The position numbers and the translations under genes were made by a program. Positions 24,250-35,231 of a stretch of 64,000 nt of DNA are shown here, piece by piece (position 1 is the stretch's first letter; the number at the start of each line of letters is the position of its first letter). The stretch spans positions 1 to 64,000 of the forward strand of contig NZ_RBJB01000002.1 in the NCBI RefSeq assembly GCF_003634635.1, written 5' to 3'. Below the pieces are notes generated by a model, which was not told the DNA's origin, made no database searches, and was given only the letters and a program-made list of their open reading frames with translations. This stretch comes from Marinobacter nauticus. GTDB taxonomy: Bacteria; Pseudomonadota; Gammaproteobacteria; Pseudomonadales; Oleiphilaceae.

Positions 24250-26151
24250 TCAGGCGGTCTCCCGGCTGCGAGCTTCCTCCAGCACCTCGGTTATTTCCCC
24301 GGCTGACAGGGTTTCCCTTTTCATGACGGCTCTGGCAAGGGCATCCAGTTCCTGCCGGTGTTCGGTCAGGAAGTTCACGGTAAAGGCTTCAAAGGCCAGT
24401 AATTGCGACTGGATTTCCGAGTCGATCATTTCCGCGAGTTTTTCGCTGTACTCCCGGGGCGCGCCCATTTCCCGGCCAAGGAACACATGTTCTTCGCCGA
24501 TGCCCAGGCCCAGCGGGCCGATCTTTTCGCTCATGCCCCACTGGCCGACCATTCGTCTCAATAGTTTGGTGGCTTCTTTCAGGTCATTCTGGGCGCCGGT
24601 ACTGACTTCCCCGTAGATGATTTTTTCGGCAGAACGCCCGCCCAGCATCACCTTGATCCGGTCCTCCAGGTAGCTTTCGGTGTAATTGTATTTGTCTTCT
24701 TTCGGGGTCTGTTCGGTCACTCCCATGGCCATGCCGTGGGGAATAATGGTGATCTTGGTGAGAGGATCTGCCTTGGGCATGTAATAGGCCATAATGGCAT
24801 GCCCGCATTCGTGGTAGGCCACGGCTTCACGCTCTTCCGGTGTTAACTGGGCGTCCCTTTCCTCACCCAGAATCAGGCGATCGTGGGCCACTTCAAAACA
24901 GTGGTTGTTTACCTCAACGAGGTTGTCGCGGGCGGCTGTAAGGGCCGCTTCGTTCACCAGGTTTTTCAGGTCGGCGCCGGAGAAGCCGGTCGTGCGTGCG
25001 GCCACCTGCGTCAGGTCCACATCCGCAGCCAGCGGCACCTTGCGCACATGTACCTTCAGAATAGCTTCCCGGGCCTCCCGGTGAGGGCGGTCCAGGGTGA
25101 TTTTCCGGTCAAACCGGCCCGGGCGCAGCAGAGCGGTGTCCAATACATCCGGGCGGTTGGTGGCGGCCAGCACAAGAACGTTCTCATGGGCCTCGAAACC
25201 ATCCATTTCCGTGAGAATCTGGTTCAGGGTCTGTTCGCGCTCGTCGTGGCCGCCCCCCAGGCCAGCTCCCCGTGAGCGCCCGACGGCGTCCAGCTCATCG
25301 ATAAAGATCAGTGCCGGTGCTTCCTTGCGAGCGGTCTGGAACATGTCCCGAACCCGTGCCGCGCCAACGCCCACGAACATTTCGATGAACTCGGAGGCGC
25401 TGATGCTGAAGAAGGGAACTTCCGCCTCGCCGGCAATGGCCCGCGCCAACAGGGTCTTGCCGGTGCCCGGCGGGCCAACCAGGAGAACCCCTTTAGGCAT
25501 CACAGCGCCCAGGCGACGATACTTATCCGGAGACTTCAGAAAGTCGATAATTTCGGCAATGTCCCGTTTTGCGGACTCAATGCCCGCCACGTCGTCCAGT
25601 GTCGTGGTGGAGGTTTCTCTGCGGGCGCGGCGGGCCCTGGACTTGCCATAGTCAAAGGGGCCACCGCCCTGAGTCATGCGTTTCTGGGCGGCACCCCAGA
25701 ACCAGAACATCAGCGCCAGTAACAGGATCCAGGGCAGGAAGCCCAGGATCAGCTCCTGCCACCAGGGGCGGCCGGAGCGGGAGCCCCGAACCAGGACTTC
25801 CTGTCTTTCCAGTAGTGGTAGTAGCTCCGGGTCTTCCACCTGTGGCCTGAGCGTTATGAAACTGCTCGACGGTGGCCGGCTGTCGTTGGCAAACCGGCTG
25901 GCACCGGAATCCGTAAAGCGTCCGCTGATCTCTTCGGTGCGCAGGGTAACTTCGGCAACCTGGCCGCTCATGACGGCCTGTTTGAACTCGGAATAGGCCA
26001 GTTCCTGTTGTTGCTGTTGGTTATTGCCCTGTAGCCACAGGAACATCAGGAAAATGGCCGCGCTCAACCACAGAAACGAGTACTGGTTGGGTATCGTCGG
26101 TTGCGGCTGCGGTGTCTGGTCCTGCTTTCCGGGTTCGTTGCTGGGTGTCAT
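24250..26151 (-). CDS. ftsH: FtsH-type membrane AAA metalloprotease (paralogue)
   Basis: 633 aa. Short proline/glutamine-rich N-terminus, membrane helix about 24-41, periplasmic domain, second helix about 134-152, AAA domain with Walker A 'GPPGTGKT', Walker B '[12 protein letters not shown]' and the SRH arginines 'RPGRFDR'. The zinc protease site is HECGH at 447-451, where most FtsH have HEAGH. Degrades unfolded or short-lived membrane and cytoplasmic proteins. The main cellular ftsH is usually next to rrmJ/folP, so this copy is probably a second, stress-related one. The start ATG overlaps the stop of the small YKOF-like gene (ATGA). Confidence 0.92.
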   Translation of the reverse strand: MTPSNEPGKQDQTPQPQPTIPNQYSFLWLSAAIFLMFLWLQGNNQQQQQELAYSEFKQAVMSGQVAEVTLRTEEISGRFTDSGASRFANDSRPPSSSFITLRPQVEDPELLPLLERQEVLVRGSRSGRPWWQELILGFLPWILLLALMFWFWGAAQKRMTQGGGPFDYGKSRARRARRETSTTTLDDVAGIESAKRDIAEIIDFLKSPDKYRRLGAVMPKGVLLVGPPGTGKTLLARAIAGEAEVPFFSISASEFIEMFVGVGAARVRDMFQTARKEAPALIFIDELDAVGRSRGAGLGGGHDEREQTLNQILTEMDGFEAHENVLVLAATNRPDVLDTALLRPGRFDRKITLDRPHREAREAILKVHVRKVPLAADVDLTQVAARTTGFSGADLKNLVNEAALTAARDNLVEVNNHCFEVAHDRLILGEERDAQLTPEEREAVAYHECGHAIMAYYMPKADPLTKITIIPHGMAMGVTEQTPKEDKYNYTESYLEDRIKVMLGGRSAEKIIYGEVSTGAQNDLKEATKLLRRMVGQWGMSEKIGPLGLGIGEEHVFLGREMGAPREYSEKLAEMIDSEIQSQLLAFEAFTVNFLTEHRQELDALARAVMKRETLSAGEITEVLEEARSRETA

Positions 26152-26396
26152 TTCGGCCTCCGGTCACCCTCCATGATTTTTGCTACAAACACCGATTTGC
26201 CGTAGGTCGCGAAAGACCATTTCATGGTGTCTGAGAGCACCTTCATCACTTCGTCATACTCGCCGAAGATCTCGGTACTCATGCGACCAGGGTGGACCTC
26301 AAGGCTGGTCTGTTCCAGGCGTGCAATCAGATCCCAGATCGGTTGTTTGTAGTCGTCCTTGAGCGGATAGCAGCTCAGTTGTACGGAAAGATACAT
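26148..26396 (-). CDS. YKOF/thiamine-binding-like small protein
   Basis: 82 aa. 'VQLSCYPLKDDYKQPIWDLIARL', then 'GRMSTEIFGEYDEVM' and a C-terminal strand 'KSVFVAKI' match the ferredoxin-like MTH1187/YkoF fold, whose members bind thiamine or related compounds. Here the product may only share the fold. It is the first gene of a two-gene unit with ftsH (ATGA overlap). It is preceded by GGAGG. Confidence 0.75.
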   Translation of the reverse strand: MYLSVQLSCYPLKDDYKQPIWDLIARLEQTSLEVHPGRMSTEIFGEYDEVMKVLSDTMKWSFATYGKSVFVAKIMEGDRRPK

Positions 26397-26440
26397 CAGT
26401 TACCTCCTGTCCGGGATGCGCCCGGTCAATATTGAATGGC

Positions 26441-28201
26441 TCAGAATCCCATGGCAGACGAAGTGCTGCGCCGGGGATCGGCTCCGCCGTAAAGCGTGCC
26501 GTCTTCGCCAATCAGGATGCTCTGGATGGCGCCCATGGCCGAGCCGGTGTTGATGGTGTGCCCTCGCGCCCGGAGCAGATCCAGAGTGTCTGGGCTGATA
26601 CCCTGTTCCACCCGAATCTCGTCCGGTAACCACTGGTGGTGGATGCGCGGCGCACTGACGGCTGTCTGTATGTTCATATTATGGTCGATCACATTCATGA
26701 TCACCTGCAAGGTGGTGGTGATGATCCGGGAGCCGCCGGGGCTGCCGGTTACCAGGAAATTGCGGTCGTCCTTTCGTACGATGGTCGGCGACATGGAGCT
26801 GAGCATGCGTTTACCTGGCTCCACCTTGTTGGCTTCGCCGCCGATCAGGCCATAAGCATTGGGAACCCCCGGCTTGGCGCTGAAATCGTCCATCTCGTTA
26901 TTGAGCAGAAAGCCGGCACCGGCCACGGTAATGCCCGAGCCATAGCTGAAATTGATGGTGTAGGTGTTTGATACCGCGTTGCCCCAGCGGTCCACCACCG
27001 AGAAGTGTGTGGTTTCCGGGCTTTCCCAGGACCCAGGTTTTCCAGGCGCGATCTCGCTGGCGGGCCGGGCCTTGTCTGCCTTGATGGATGTGCGAAGTTG
27101 GTCGGCGTAGCCCTTGCTGGTCAGCCCTTTCAGCGGCACAGCTACGAAGTCTGTATCACCCAGGTATTCTGAGCGATCTGCGTATGCCAGTTTCATGGCC
27201 TCGGCCATGTGGTGGATAGTGTTTGCGGAGTTGTGCCCCCATTCGCCGATGGGGTAGTCCTCCAGAATGTTGAGGATCTGCACGATGTGAGTGCCGCCAG
27301 AGGAGGGCGGCGACATGGAGTAGATATCAAAGCCCCGATAGGTGCCATGCACCGGTTGGCGAATGGCCGGTTGGTAATTCTGAAGGTCCTCAAGGGTGAT
27401 CAGCCCCTCGCCCCGTTGCATTTCTGCCACAATCAATTGGGCGGTTTCGCCTTCATAAAAGCCCTTCACACCTTGTTCGGCAATGCGCTGAAGAGTGTCC
27501 GCAAGTTCCGGCTGGCGAAACACTTCGCCCGGTTGCGGGGCCGATCCATCTTCTTTATAAAACGTGGCACGGGTGGCCGGCCAGCGTTCAAGGCGTTCCC
27601 GGGCCTGCTCCAGGCCTTCGGTGAATCGGTGGGGTACCACAAAGCCCTCCCGTGCCAGGCGAATGGCCGGGGCCATGGCTTGGCTCAGGCTCAGGGTGCC
27701 GTGCCGCTCCAGTGCCAGCGCCAGCCCGGCAACGGTGCCGGGTACCCCGGCGGCCTTGTGGCTAAAGCGGCTGCGTTCGCTCACGACATTGCCGTCCTCG
27801 TCCTGAAACATGGTTTCGGTGGCTGCAGCTGGTGCGGTTTCACGATAATCGATGGCTTCCGGGGCATCGCCGTTACCGGGCGAGTAGACCAGAAAGCCAC
27901 CACCGCCAATATTGCCGGAACGGGGTTGGGTGACGGCCAGGGCGAAGCCGGCGGTAACAGCAGCATCAATGGCGTTGCCTCCGTCTTTCAATACCTTCAC
28001 GGCAACCTCCGTGGCCAGGGTGTGGCTGGTGGCAACCATACCCTGGGTACCCTGGACGGGATGGAAGCGTTCACCTTCCAGAATGGCCTGTTCGTTGGCA
28101 CTTGTGGCATTGGCGAGCAGGAAAAGCACCAGCGCGGCTGTCGCTCTCCAGAGCCGCCTGTGGCTGATTTTCGAAGCGGGGCTGTAGATCACTCTGTCCA
28201 T
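26441..28201 (-). CDS. ggt: Gamma-glutamyltransferase
   Basis: 586 aa, exported: signal sequence about 15-35 (LWRATAALVLFLLANATSA). Periplasmic Ntn-hydrolase precursor that cuts itself before T397 in 'ETTHFSVVD' to give large and small subunits. Further family boxes are 'GGNAIDAAVTAGFALAVTQP', 'SGNIGGGGF', 'PPSSGGTH' and 'GSPGGSRI'. It hydrolyses or transfers the gamma-glutamyl group of glutathione, allowing periplasmic glutathione use. Monocistronic as far as visible, divergent from purU. Confidence 0.95.
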   Translation of the reverse strand: MDRVIYSPASKISHRRLWRATAALVLFLLANATSANEQAILEGERFHPVQGTQGMVATSHTLATEVAVKVLKDGGNAIDAAVTAGFALAVTQPRSGNIGGGGFLVYSPGNGDAPEAIDYRETAPAAATETMFQDEDGNVVSERSRFSHKAAGVPGTVAGLALALERHGTLSLSQAMAPAIRLAREGFVVPHRFTEGLEQARERLERWPATRATFYKEDGSAPQPGEVFRQPELADTLQRIAEQGVKGFYEGETAQLIVAEMQRGEGLITLEDLQNYQPAIRQPVHGTYRGFDIYSMSPPSSGGTHIVQILNILEDYPIGEWGHNSANTIHHMAEAMKLAYADRSEYLGDTDFVAVPLKGLTSKGYADQLRTSIKADKARPASEIAPGKPGSWESPETTHFSVVDRWGNAVSNTYTINFSYGSGITVAGAGFLLNNEMDDFSAKPGVPNAYGLIGGEANKVEPGKRMLSSMSPTIVRKDDRNFLVTGSPGGSRIITTTLQVIMNVIDHNMNIQTAVSAPRIHHQWLPDEIRVEQGISPDTLDLLRARGHTINTGSAMGAIQSILIGEDGTLYGGADPRRSTSSAMGF

Positions 28202-28345
28202 GGTCGGATTCCTCGTTTCTGGCTGTCAGATAGGCTATCATAGCCGGTCATTTTTACCGGTGCGTACCGACCATCGCCGTGAATGTCCGGTTTGTGGTTT
28301 CCTGTCGCGCCCGCTTTCCCCGGATTCAAGTTAAGGAAAGGCTTC

Positions 28346-29200
28346 ATGGAGCATACCTATCGTCTTGTTATTTCCTGCCCGGACAGGGTCGGGATTGTTG
28401 CCAAGGTGAGTAATTTTCTGTCCACCTATAACGGCTGGATTACCGAGGCGAGCCACCATTCTGATACCCAGGCCGGCTGGTTTTTCATGCGGCATGAAAT
28501 CAAGGCCGAATCGATACCGTTCGGGCTGGATCAGTTCCGTGCCGCCTTTGAGCCGATTGCCCGCGAGTTCAACATGAACTGGCACATTGCCGATTCCGCG
28601 CGCCCCAAGCGGGTTATCCTGATGTGCAGCAAGGAATCACACTGCCTCGCCGATCTGTTGCACCGCTGGCACAGCAAAGAGCTCAACTGCGAGATCGTTG
28701 CGGTGATTTCCAACCACGATGATCTGCGCCGTATGGTGGAGTGGCACGAGATTCCTTACCACCATGTGCCGGTGAGTAAAGAGAACAAGGCTGAGGCCTT
28801 CGCCCATATTGACGAGCTGTTCCAGCAATACGAAACCGACGTGGTGGTGCTGGCCCGTTACATGCAGATTCTGCCTGCCGAGCTGTGCGGAAAGTACTCC
28901 GGCAAGGTGATCAATATTCATCACAGCTTCCTGCCATCGTTCGCCGGTGCCCGTCCCTACCATCAGGCATACAGCCGGGGTGTGAAGCTGATTGGTGCCA
29001 CCTGCCACTATGTCACCCAGGATCTGGACGAGGGCCCGATCATCGAGCAGGACGTCATCCGGATCAGTCACAGTGACTCCATCGAAGACATGGTTCGCCT
29101 GGGTAAGGATGTGGAAAAGAACGTGCTGGCCCGCGGCTTGAGGTCCCACATTGAAGACCGCGTGATTACCTACGAAAACAAGACCGTGGTGTTTGATTAA
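28346..29200 (+). CDS. purU: Formyltetrahydrofolate deformylase
   Basis: 284 aa from ATG 28346, after AAGGAAAG (28333-28340). N-terminal ACT domain ('RLVISCPDRVGIVAKVSNFL'), C-terminal formyltransferase-type domain with the Asn-His-Asp catalytic set ('VINIHHSFLPSF' and 'TQDLDEGPI'). Hydrolyses 10-formyl-THF to formate and THF, supplying formate for purine synthesis and balancing the one-carbon pool. Confidence 0.95.
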   Translation: MEHTYRLVISCPDRVGIVAKVSNFLSTYNGWITEASHHSDTQAGWFFMRHEIKAESIPFGLDQFRAAFEPIAREFNMNWHIADSARPKRVILMCSKESHCLADLLHRWHSKELNCEIVAVISNHDDLRRMVEWHEIPYHHVPVSKENKAEAFAHIDELFQQYETDVVVLARYMQILPAELCGKYSGKVINIHHSFLPSFAGARPYHQAYSRGVKLIGATCHYVTQDLDEGPIIEQDVIRISHSDSIEDMVRLGKDVEKNVLARGLRSHIEDRVITYENKTVVFD

Positions 29201-29207
29201 GGCTTTA

Positions 29208-29239
29208 CCACAGTTGCCCCCGGTGGGGGCGGTCTGTGG
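29208..29239. terminator. Hairpin downstream of purU
   Basis: CCACAG...CCCCC-GGT-GGGGG...CTGTGG forms a stable two-part stem. It has no T-run, so it could terminate purU or act in the gyrA leader. Confidence 0.35.
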
Positions 29240-29326
29240 TATGCTTGGCGGCTTGTTGAAGAATAAAGACGGGGCCCGGAAACGGCCCCGGAACGACTTC
29301 CAGATAACGCAAAGGAACCTTTCTCG

Positions 29327-31897
29327 ATGGGTGAGTTAGCCAAAGAGATCCTGCCGGTCAATATTGAAGACGAATTGAAACAGTCCTACCTCGATTACGC
29401 CATGAGCGTTATCGTTGGCCGGGCATTACCCGATGTCCGGGACGGCCTGAAGCCGGTACACCGCCGGGTGCTGTTCGCCATGTCCGAGTTGGGTAACGAC
29501 TGGAACAAGGCCTACAAGAAGTCCGCCCGTGTGGTGGGTGACGTTATCGGTAAATATCACCCCCACGGTGACTCTGCGGTATACGACACCATCGTTCGAA
29601 TGGCCCAGCCATTCTCCCTGCGCTACCCGCTGGTAGACGGCCAGGGTAACTTCGGTTCCATCGACGGCGACAATGCCGCCGCCATGCGTTACACCGAAAT
29701 CCGCATGGAGAAGATCGCCCATTCGCTGCTGGCGGATCTCGACAAGGAAACCGTCGATTACGTTGATAACTACGACGGCACCGAGCGTATCCCGGAAGTT
29801 CTGCCGACCCGTGTGCCCAATTTGCTGGTAAACGGTTCCTCCGGTATTGCCGTGGGTATGGCCACCAATATTCCGCCCCACAACCTGACGGAAGTGGTGA
29901 ACGGCTGCCTGGCACTGATCGATAACCCGGATCTCACGGTCGATGAGCTGATGGAATTCATACCGGGCCCGGACTTCCCCACCCAGGGCATCATCAATGG
30001 CCGTGCCGGTATCGTGGAAGCCTACCGCACAGGACGTGGCCGCATTTATATCCGTGCCCGCCACGAGATTGAGCAGGACAAGAAGACCGGCCGCGAATCC
30101 ATCATCATCACCGAGCTGCCTTACCAGCTGAACAAGGCCCGTCTGATCGAGAAGATCGCGGAACTGGTGAAGGAAAAGCGCCTGGAAGGTATCTCTGAGC
30201 TGCGTGATGAATCGAACAAGGAAGGTATCCGGGTTGTGATCGAATTGCGTCGGGGCGAGAACCCGGATGTGATCATCAACAATCTGTTCGCCCAGACTCA
30301 GCTGGAAACCGTGTTCGGTATCAACATGGTGGCGCTGATCAACGGCGAGCCCAAGACCCTGAACCTGAAAGAAATGCTCGATGCGTTTGTGCGTCATCGT
30401 CGGGAGGTGGTCACCCGCCGCACCATTTATGAGCTGCGCAAGGCTCGTGAGCGGGGTCATATTCTGGAAGGTCTCACCGTTGCCCTTGCCAACATTGATG
30501 AAATCATCGAGTTGATCAAACAGTCGCCCTCCGCCGCAGAAGCGAAAGAAAAGCTGATGGACAAGGGCTGGGCACCTGGTGACGTACTGGCCATGCTGGA
30601 GCGTGCCGGTGAGGATGCTTGTCGTCCGGACGACCTGCCCGAGATCTATGGCCTGCGAGACGGCCTGTACCACCTGTCGCCGGAGCAGGCCCAGGCGATT
30701 CTGGATCTGCGACTGCACCGCCTGACCGGTCTGGAAACCGAAAAGCTCCAGAACGAGTACAAGGAAATCCTGGAGAAGATTGCCGATCTGCTGGATATCC
30801 TGGGCGACCCCGAGCGTCTGATGCAGGTGATTCGTGACGAACTGGCAGAGATTGTCAGCCAGTATGGCGATGAGCGCCGCACTGAGATCACCAGCTCCCG
30901 TCGCGACCTGACCATTGCAGACCTGATCGACGAAGAAGATCTGGTGGTGACTATTTCCCACAGTGGCTATGCCAAGACCCAGGCCGTTGAGGATTACCAG
31001 GCCCAGCGCCGTGGTGGCCGGGGTAAAGCGGCAACGTCGATGAAGGACGAAGACTTTATCGAGAAGCTGCTGGTGGCGAATTCCCACGACACCATTCTGT
31101 GCTTCTCCAACAGGGGTAAGGTGTACTGGCTGCGGGTATTCGAGATTCCCCGTGGCAGCCGCGGGTCCCGTGGCCGGCCCATGGTGAACATCCTGCCGCT
31201 GGACGAAGGAGAGCGTATTACCACCTTCCTGCCGGTGCGGGATTACCCGGAAGACCAGTTTGTGCTGATGGCCACCTCGGCTGGTGTGGTCAAGAAGACA
31301 CCGCTGCCGAACTTCTCGCGCCCGCGCAGCAGTGGCCTGATTGCCCTGAATCTCGATGAGGGTGACACCCTGATTGGTGCCGCCATTACCGATGGTTCTG
31401 CCGAAGTGATGCTGTTTTCCAGTGCCGGTAAAGCGGTGCGCTTCCAGGAAGAGCAGGTTCGCCCGATGAGCAGGACGGCTCGTGGTGTCCGCGGTATCAA
31501 GATGCCGGAAGGCCACCATGTCGTGTCCCTGATCATTCCGCAGGAAGGCGGTGTGATTCTGACGGCCAGTGAGCATGGTTATGGCAAGCGCACAGCCATT
31601 GATGAGTTCCCGGCCTACAGCCGTGGCAGTCAGGGCGTTATCGCCATGCAGTGCTCCGAGCGAAACGGTAATCTGGTGACTGCGCTGCAACTGTTTGATG
31701 GCGACCAGATGATGCTGATCTCCGACAAGGGCACACTGGTGCGCACCCGCACCGATGAAGTGTCGGTACTGAGCCGGAATACTCAGGGCGTGCGTCTGAT
31801 CCGTCTGGCCCAGGAAGATGAGCGCCTGGTGGGCGTGGAGCGGATTGCAGAATCCGATGACGAAGAAGAAGTGGAAGGCGAGGAAACCGAAGAATGA
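29327..31897 (+). CDS. gyrA: DNA gyrase subunit A
   Basis: 856 aa. Breakage-reunion domain with active-site Tyr in 'RYTEIRM' and the quinolone region '[17 protein letters not shown]'. Ser is present at the usual resistance position (G-D-S-A), so the sequence looks wild type. The C-terminal beta-pinwheel has the GyrA-box 'QRRGGRGK' and an acidic tail. It acts with GyrB to introduce negative supercoils. First gene of the long gyrA-serC-pheA-hisC-tyrA/aroA-cmk-rpsA cluster; its stop overlaps serC (ATGA). Confidence 0.98.
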   Translation: MGELAKEILPVNIEDELKQSYLDYAMSVIVGRALPDVRDGLKPVHRRVLFAMSELGNDWNKAYKKSARVVGDVIGKYHPHGDSAVYDTIVRMAQPFSLRYPLVDGQGNFGSIDGDNAAAMRYTEIRMEKIAHSLLADLDKETVDYVDNYDGTERIPEVLPTRVPNLLVNGSSGIAVGMATNIPPHNLTEVVNGCLALIDNPDLTVDELMEFIPGPDFPTQGIINGRAGIVEAYRTGRGRIYIRARHEIEQDKKTGRESIIITELPYQLNKARLIEKIAELVKEKRLEGISELRDESNKEGIRVVIELRRGENPDVIINNLFAQTQLETVFGINMVALINGEPKTLNLKEMLDAFVRHRREVVTRRTIYELRKARERGHILEGLTVALANIDEIIELIKQSPSAAEAKEKLMDKGWAPGDVLAMLERAGEDACRPDDLPEIYGLRDGLYHLSPEQAQAILDLRLHRLTGLETEKLQNEYKEILEKIADLLDILGDPERLMQVIRDELAEIVSQYGDERRTEITSSRRDLTIADLIDEEDLVVTISHSGYAKTQAVEDYQAQRRGGRGKAATSMKDEDFIEKLLVANSHDTILCFSNRGKVYWLRVFEIPRGSRGSRGRPMVNILPLDEGERITTFLPVRDYPEDQFVLMATSAGVVKKTPLPNFSRPRSSGLIALNLDEGDTLIGAAITDGSAEVMLFSSAGKAVRFQEEQVRPMSRTARGVRGIKMPEGHHVVSLIIPQEGGVILTASEHGYGKRTAIDEFPAYSRGSQGVIAMQCSERNGNLVTALQLFDGDQMMLISDKGTLVRTRTDEVSVLSRNTQGVRLIRLAQEDERLVGVERIAESDDEEEVEGEETEE

Positions 31898-32976
31898 GCA
31901 GGGCGTTCAATTTCTGTGCTGGTCCGGCCACCTTGCCGGAAACTGTGCTGAAGCAGGCCCAGAGCGAAATGCTCGATTGGCGTGGCACTGGCATGTCAGT
32001 GATGGAGATGAGCCATCGCAGCGATGAGTTTGTTGCCATCGCAGAAACGGCTGAGAAGGATCTTCGTGAATTGGCCGGTATTTCAGATGATTACGCCGTA
32101 CTCTTCATGCAGGGTGGAGCTTCCAGCCAGTTTTCGACCATTCCGCTGAATTTGCTTGGCGACAAAACCTCGGCCGATTATGTGAACACCGGTATCTGGT
32201 CGAAAAAGGCCATTGCCGAAGCCAAGCGCTACGGCAATGTGAATGTCGTCGCCAGCTCTGAAGACAGCGGGTTTACCACCATTCCGGATCAGTCCGGCTG
32301 GAATACCAGCGCCGATGCCGCTTACCTGCATTACACGCCGAATGAAACCATTGGTGGTCTGGAATACGACTTTATTCCAGACAGCGGCGATGTACCGCTG
32401 GTGGCGGATATGTCTTCCACTATGCTGTCCCGGCCGCTGGATATCAGCAAATTCGGCCTGATCTATGCCGGTGCCCAGAAGAACATCGGCCCCTCGGGCC
32501 TGGTGGTGGTAATTATCCGTAAGGATCTCCTGGGTAAGGCCCGGAAAGAGACACCGACCATGATGAATTATCAGGTCATTGCCGATAACGGCTCCATGTA
32601 CAACACCCCGGCGACCTATTCCTGGTACCTGTCCGGGCTGGTGTTCAAGTGGCTGAAAGAGCAGGGCGGTGTCCAGGCCATGGGTGAGATGAACGCCCGG
32701 AAAGCGAAGAAACTGTATGGTTTTATCGATGCCAATGATTTCTACGCCAACCCCATTGAGCCACGCTTCCGCTCCTGGATGAACGTGCCGTTTACACTGG
32801 CCGACGATGCGCTTAATGGCGAGTTTCTTAAAGGCGCTGAAGCCCGGCATCTGCTCAACCTCCAGGGGCATCGCTCCGTTGGTGGTATGCGTGCCAGCAT
32901 CTACAACGCTATGCCCGAAGAAGGCGTCGACGCCCTGATCGACTACATGGCGGAATTTGCGAAGGAGCGGGGCTGA
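31894..32976 (+). CDS. serC: Phosphoserine aminotransferase
   Basis: 360 aa, class V PLP enzyme. '[12 protein letters not shown]' at the N-terminus and the PLP lysine in '[12 protein letters not shown]'. Converts 3-phosphohydroxypyruvate to phosphoserine, and the pyridoxine-pathway analogue. It overlaps the gyrA stop by four bases and pheA begins two bases after its stop, so translation is probably coupled. Confidence 0.98.
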   Translation: MSRAFNFCAGPATLPETVLKQAQSEMLDWRGTGMSVMEMSHRSDEFVAIAETAEKDLRELAGISDDYAVLFMQGGASSQFSTIPLNLLGDKTSADYVNTGIWSKKAIAEAKRYGNVNVVASSEDSGFTTIPDQSGWNTSADAAYLHYTPNETIGGLEYDFIPDSGDVPLVADMSSTMLSRPLDISKFGLIYAGAQKNIGPSGLVVVIIRKDLLGKARKETPTMMNYQVIADNGSMYNTPATYSWYLSGLVFKWLKEQGGVQAMGEMNARKAKKLYGFIDANDFYANPIEPRFRSWMNVPFTLADDALNGEFLKGAEARHLLNLQGHRSVGGMRASIYNAMPEEGVDALIDYMAEFAKERG

Positions 32977-32978
32977 TC

Positions 32979-34076
32979 ATGACGGATGAGAAGACCCGCC
33001 TGGGGGAATTAAGGGAGGAGATCGACGCCCTCGATCAGCAGATCATGGAGCTGATCAGTGCCCGGGCGAAATGTGCGCAGGAAGTGGCCCATGTCAAAAT
33101 GGCGGCCAATCCCGGTGAGGATGTATTCTTTTACCGGCCTGAGCGCGAAGCTCAGGTGTTGCGCCGGATCAAGGAAAAGAACCCGGGGCCTTTGCCCGCT
33201 GAAGAGATGGCGCGGCTGTTCCGTGAGATCATGTCGGCCTGCCTGGCGCTGGAAAAGCCCATGCATATTGCCTTCCTGGGCCCGGTAGGCACCTTCACCC
33301 AGGCGGCGGCGCTCAAACACTTCGGCCACTCTGTCGTCAGCGTGCCGCTGCCTGCGATTGATGCGGTCTTCCGCGAGGTGGAATCCGGTGCGGCGCATTA
33401 CGGTGTGGTGCCGGTGGAGAATTCCACTGAGGGTATGATCAATCACACCCTGGATATGTTCATGTCTTCGCCGTTGAAAATCTGCGGTGAGGTGCAGCTT
33501 CGCATTCATCATCATCTGCTGGTATCGCCGAAGCACAAGGATGAGGAAATTACCCGCATCTATTCCCATCAACAGTCGTTCGCCCAGTGCCGGCAGTGGC
33601 TGGATACACATCGCTACGGTATTGAGCGTATTACCGTTTCCAGCAATGCCGAGGCGGCGCGCCGCGCGGCTGAAGAGCCCGGTGCGGCGGCGATTGCCGG
33701 AGATATGGCGGCGGAGCTGTACGGTCTGGAAAAGCTGGCTAACAGCATTGAGGATCGCCCGGACAATACCACCCGCTTCCTGATCATTGGGCGGGAAGAG
33801 GTGCCGGCCAGTGGCCAGGACAAGTCCTCGATTCTGGTCTCCATGCGCAACAAGCCGGGCGCTTTGTACCAGCTGCTTGAGCCGTTCCATCGTCACGGCA
33901 TCAGCCTGACACGGATTGAAACGCGGCCTTCGCCCAGTGGTACCTGGGCTTATGTTTTCTACATTGATTTCGAAGGTCACATGCAGGATGACAGGATCAG
34001 CAAGGTACTGACTGAAATTGATGAAGAAGCCGTGGAGCTGAAGCGCCTGGGGTCCTATCCCATCGGCGTACTTTGA
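32979..34076 (+). CDS. pheA: Bifunctional chorismate mutase / prephenate dehydratase
   Basis: 365 aa. N-terminal AroQ chorismate mutase (about 5-90, 'LREEIDALDQQIMELISARA'), prephenate dehydratase (about 95-275, 'AFLGPVGTFTQAA', 'VPVENSTEGMINHTLD') and a C-terminal ACT domain ('SILVSMRNKPGALYQLLEPF') that binds Phe for feedback. It makes phenylpyruvate from chorismate. The start ATG follows GGGGCTGATC close to the serC stop. Confidence 0.98.
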   Translation: MTDEKTRLGELREEIDALDQQIMELISARAKCAQEVAHVKMAANPGEDVFFYRPEREAQVLRRIKEKNPGPLPAEEMARLFREIMSACLALEKPMHIAFLGPVGTFTQAAALKHFGHSVVSVPLPAIDAVFREVESGAAHYGVVPVENSTEGMINHTLDMFMSSPLKICGEVQLRIHHHLLVSPKHKDEEITRIYSHQQSFAQCRQWLDTHRYGIERITVSSNAEAARRAAEEPGAAAIAGDMAAELYGLEKLANSIEDRPDNTTRFLIIGREEVPASGQDKSSILVSMRNKPGALYQLLEPFHRHGISLTRIETRPSPSGTWAYVFYIDFEGHMQDDRISKVLTEIDEEAVELKRLGSYPIGVL

Positions 34077-34105
34077 TTTCAAATGTCGATCCTGAGGAGA
34101 GTTCA

Positions 34106-35230
34106 ATGTCAGTGGATTACCAGAGTCTTGCGGTAAAAGGTGTTCAGGCTCTGTCTCCGTACCAGCCCGGCAAGCCGATTGAAGAACTGGCCCGGGAGCT
34201 GGGATTGAATCCGTCGGAGATCATCAAGCTGGCCAGCAATGAGAACCCGCTTGGGCCGAGTGAGAAAGCGTTATCGGCCGCCCGAAATGCCCTCGATGAA
34301 ATGTGCCTGTACCCGGACGGCAATGGCTTTGATCTGAAGCAGGCTCTGGCCCGTCGCTTTGGCGTGGAAATGAGCCAGATCACCCTCGGTAATGGTTCCA
34401 ACGATGTGCTGGAAGTCATTGCCCGGTGTTTCGCCGACTCTGATAGCGAAGTGGTGTTTTCCCAGTATGCCTTCGCAGTATACCCGCTGGTAACCCAGGC
34501 GATTGGCGCCCGAGGTGTGGCGGTGCCTGCAAAAGACTGGGGGCATGATCTGGATGCCATGGCCGACGCGGTGACCGAGCGCACCAAGCTGGTGTTTGTT
34601 GCTAATCCGAATAATCCCACCGGTACCGTGCACACCGCCGATGCGATTGAAGCGTTTCTGGATCGTATCCCTGAACAGGTTTTGGTTGTTCTGGATGAGG
34701 CCTACTGCGAATACCTTGTTGGTGACGAGTACCCGGATGGTATTCGACTGCTGGACAAATACCCGAACCTGATTGTCTGCCGCACCTTTTCCAAGGCGTG
34801 GGGGCTTGCAGCGTTGCGAGTGGGCTACAGCATCAGTTCTCCGGCCATTGCTGACATCCTGAACCGGGTTCGCCAGCCATTCAATGTCGATACCGTTGCC
34901 CTGGCGGCGGCCACAGCAGTTCTCGAGGATGAGGCCTATCTGCAGAAATCCCGGGAGGTGAACGAGGCCGGCCTGCAACAACTGGCGGAAGGCTTCGATC
35001 GCATGGGGCTTTCCTACATCCCTTCGGCAGGCAACTTCATTGCCGTGGAAGTGGGTGAGCCAGCCGCCGGTATCTATCAGGCCTTGTTGGCACATGGCGT
35101 GATTGTTCGGCCCGTCGCTGGTTATGGCATGCCCCGGCACCTGCGTGTATCGGTCGGCCTTCCGCAAGAAAATGAACGTTTTCTTGATGCGCTGGCTGAG
35201 GCATTGGCGTCAGCAGGGCTGGGGGCATGA
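34106..35230 (+). CDS. hisC: Histidinol-phosphate / aromatic aminotransferase
   Basis: 374 aa from ATG 34106, after GAGGAGAG. Class II-fold PLP enzyme with 'SNENPLGPS', 'NPNNPTGTV' and the PLP lysine in 'TFSKAWGLAALRVGY'. In this cluster the enzyme is of the HisHb/HisC2 type, probably transaminating phenylpyruvate and hydroxyphenylpyruvate as well as imidazole-acetol phosphate. It sits between pheA and tyrA, which fits that role. Confidence 0.95.
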   Translation: MSVDYQSLAVKGVQALSPYQPGKPIEELARELGLNPSEIIKLASNENPLGPSEKALSAARNALDEMCLYPDGNGFDLKQALARRFGVEMSQITLGNGSNDVLEVIARCFADSDSEVVFSQYAFAVYPLVTQAIGARGVAVPAKDWGHDLDAMADAVTERTKLVFVANPNNPTGTVHTADAIEAFLDRIPEQVLVVLDEAYCEYLVGDEYPDGIRLLDKYPNLIVCRTFSKAWGLAALRVGYSISSPAIADILNRVRQPFNVDTVALAAATAVLEDEAYLQKSREVNEAGLQQLAEGFDRMGLSYIPSAGNFIAVEVGEPAAGIYQALLAHGVIVRPVAGYGMPRHLRVSVGLPQENERFLDALAEALASAGLGA

Positions 35231-35231
35231 A

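Noticed and set aside
26441..28243. Long plus-strand open frames opposite gamma-glutamyltransferase
   Set aside because: Shadow of a GC-rich coding gene; no family motifs, while the minus frame is a complete Ggt.
29426..31690. 754-codon minus frame opposite gyrA
   Set aside because: Antisense artefact of the biased codons of gyrA.
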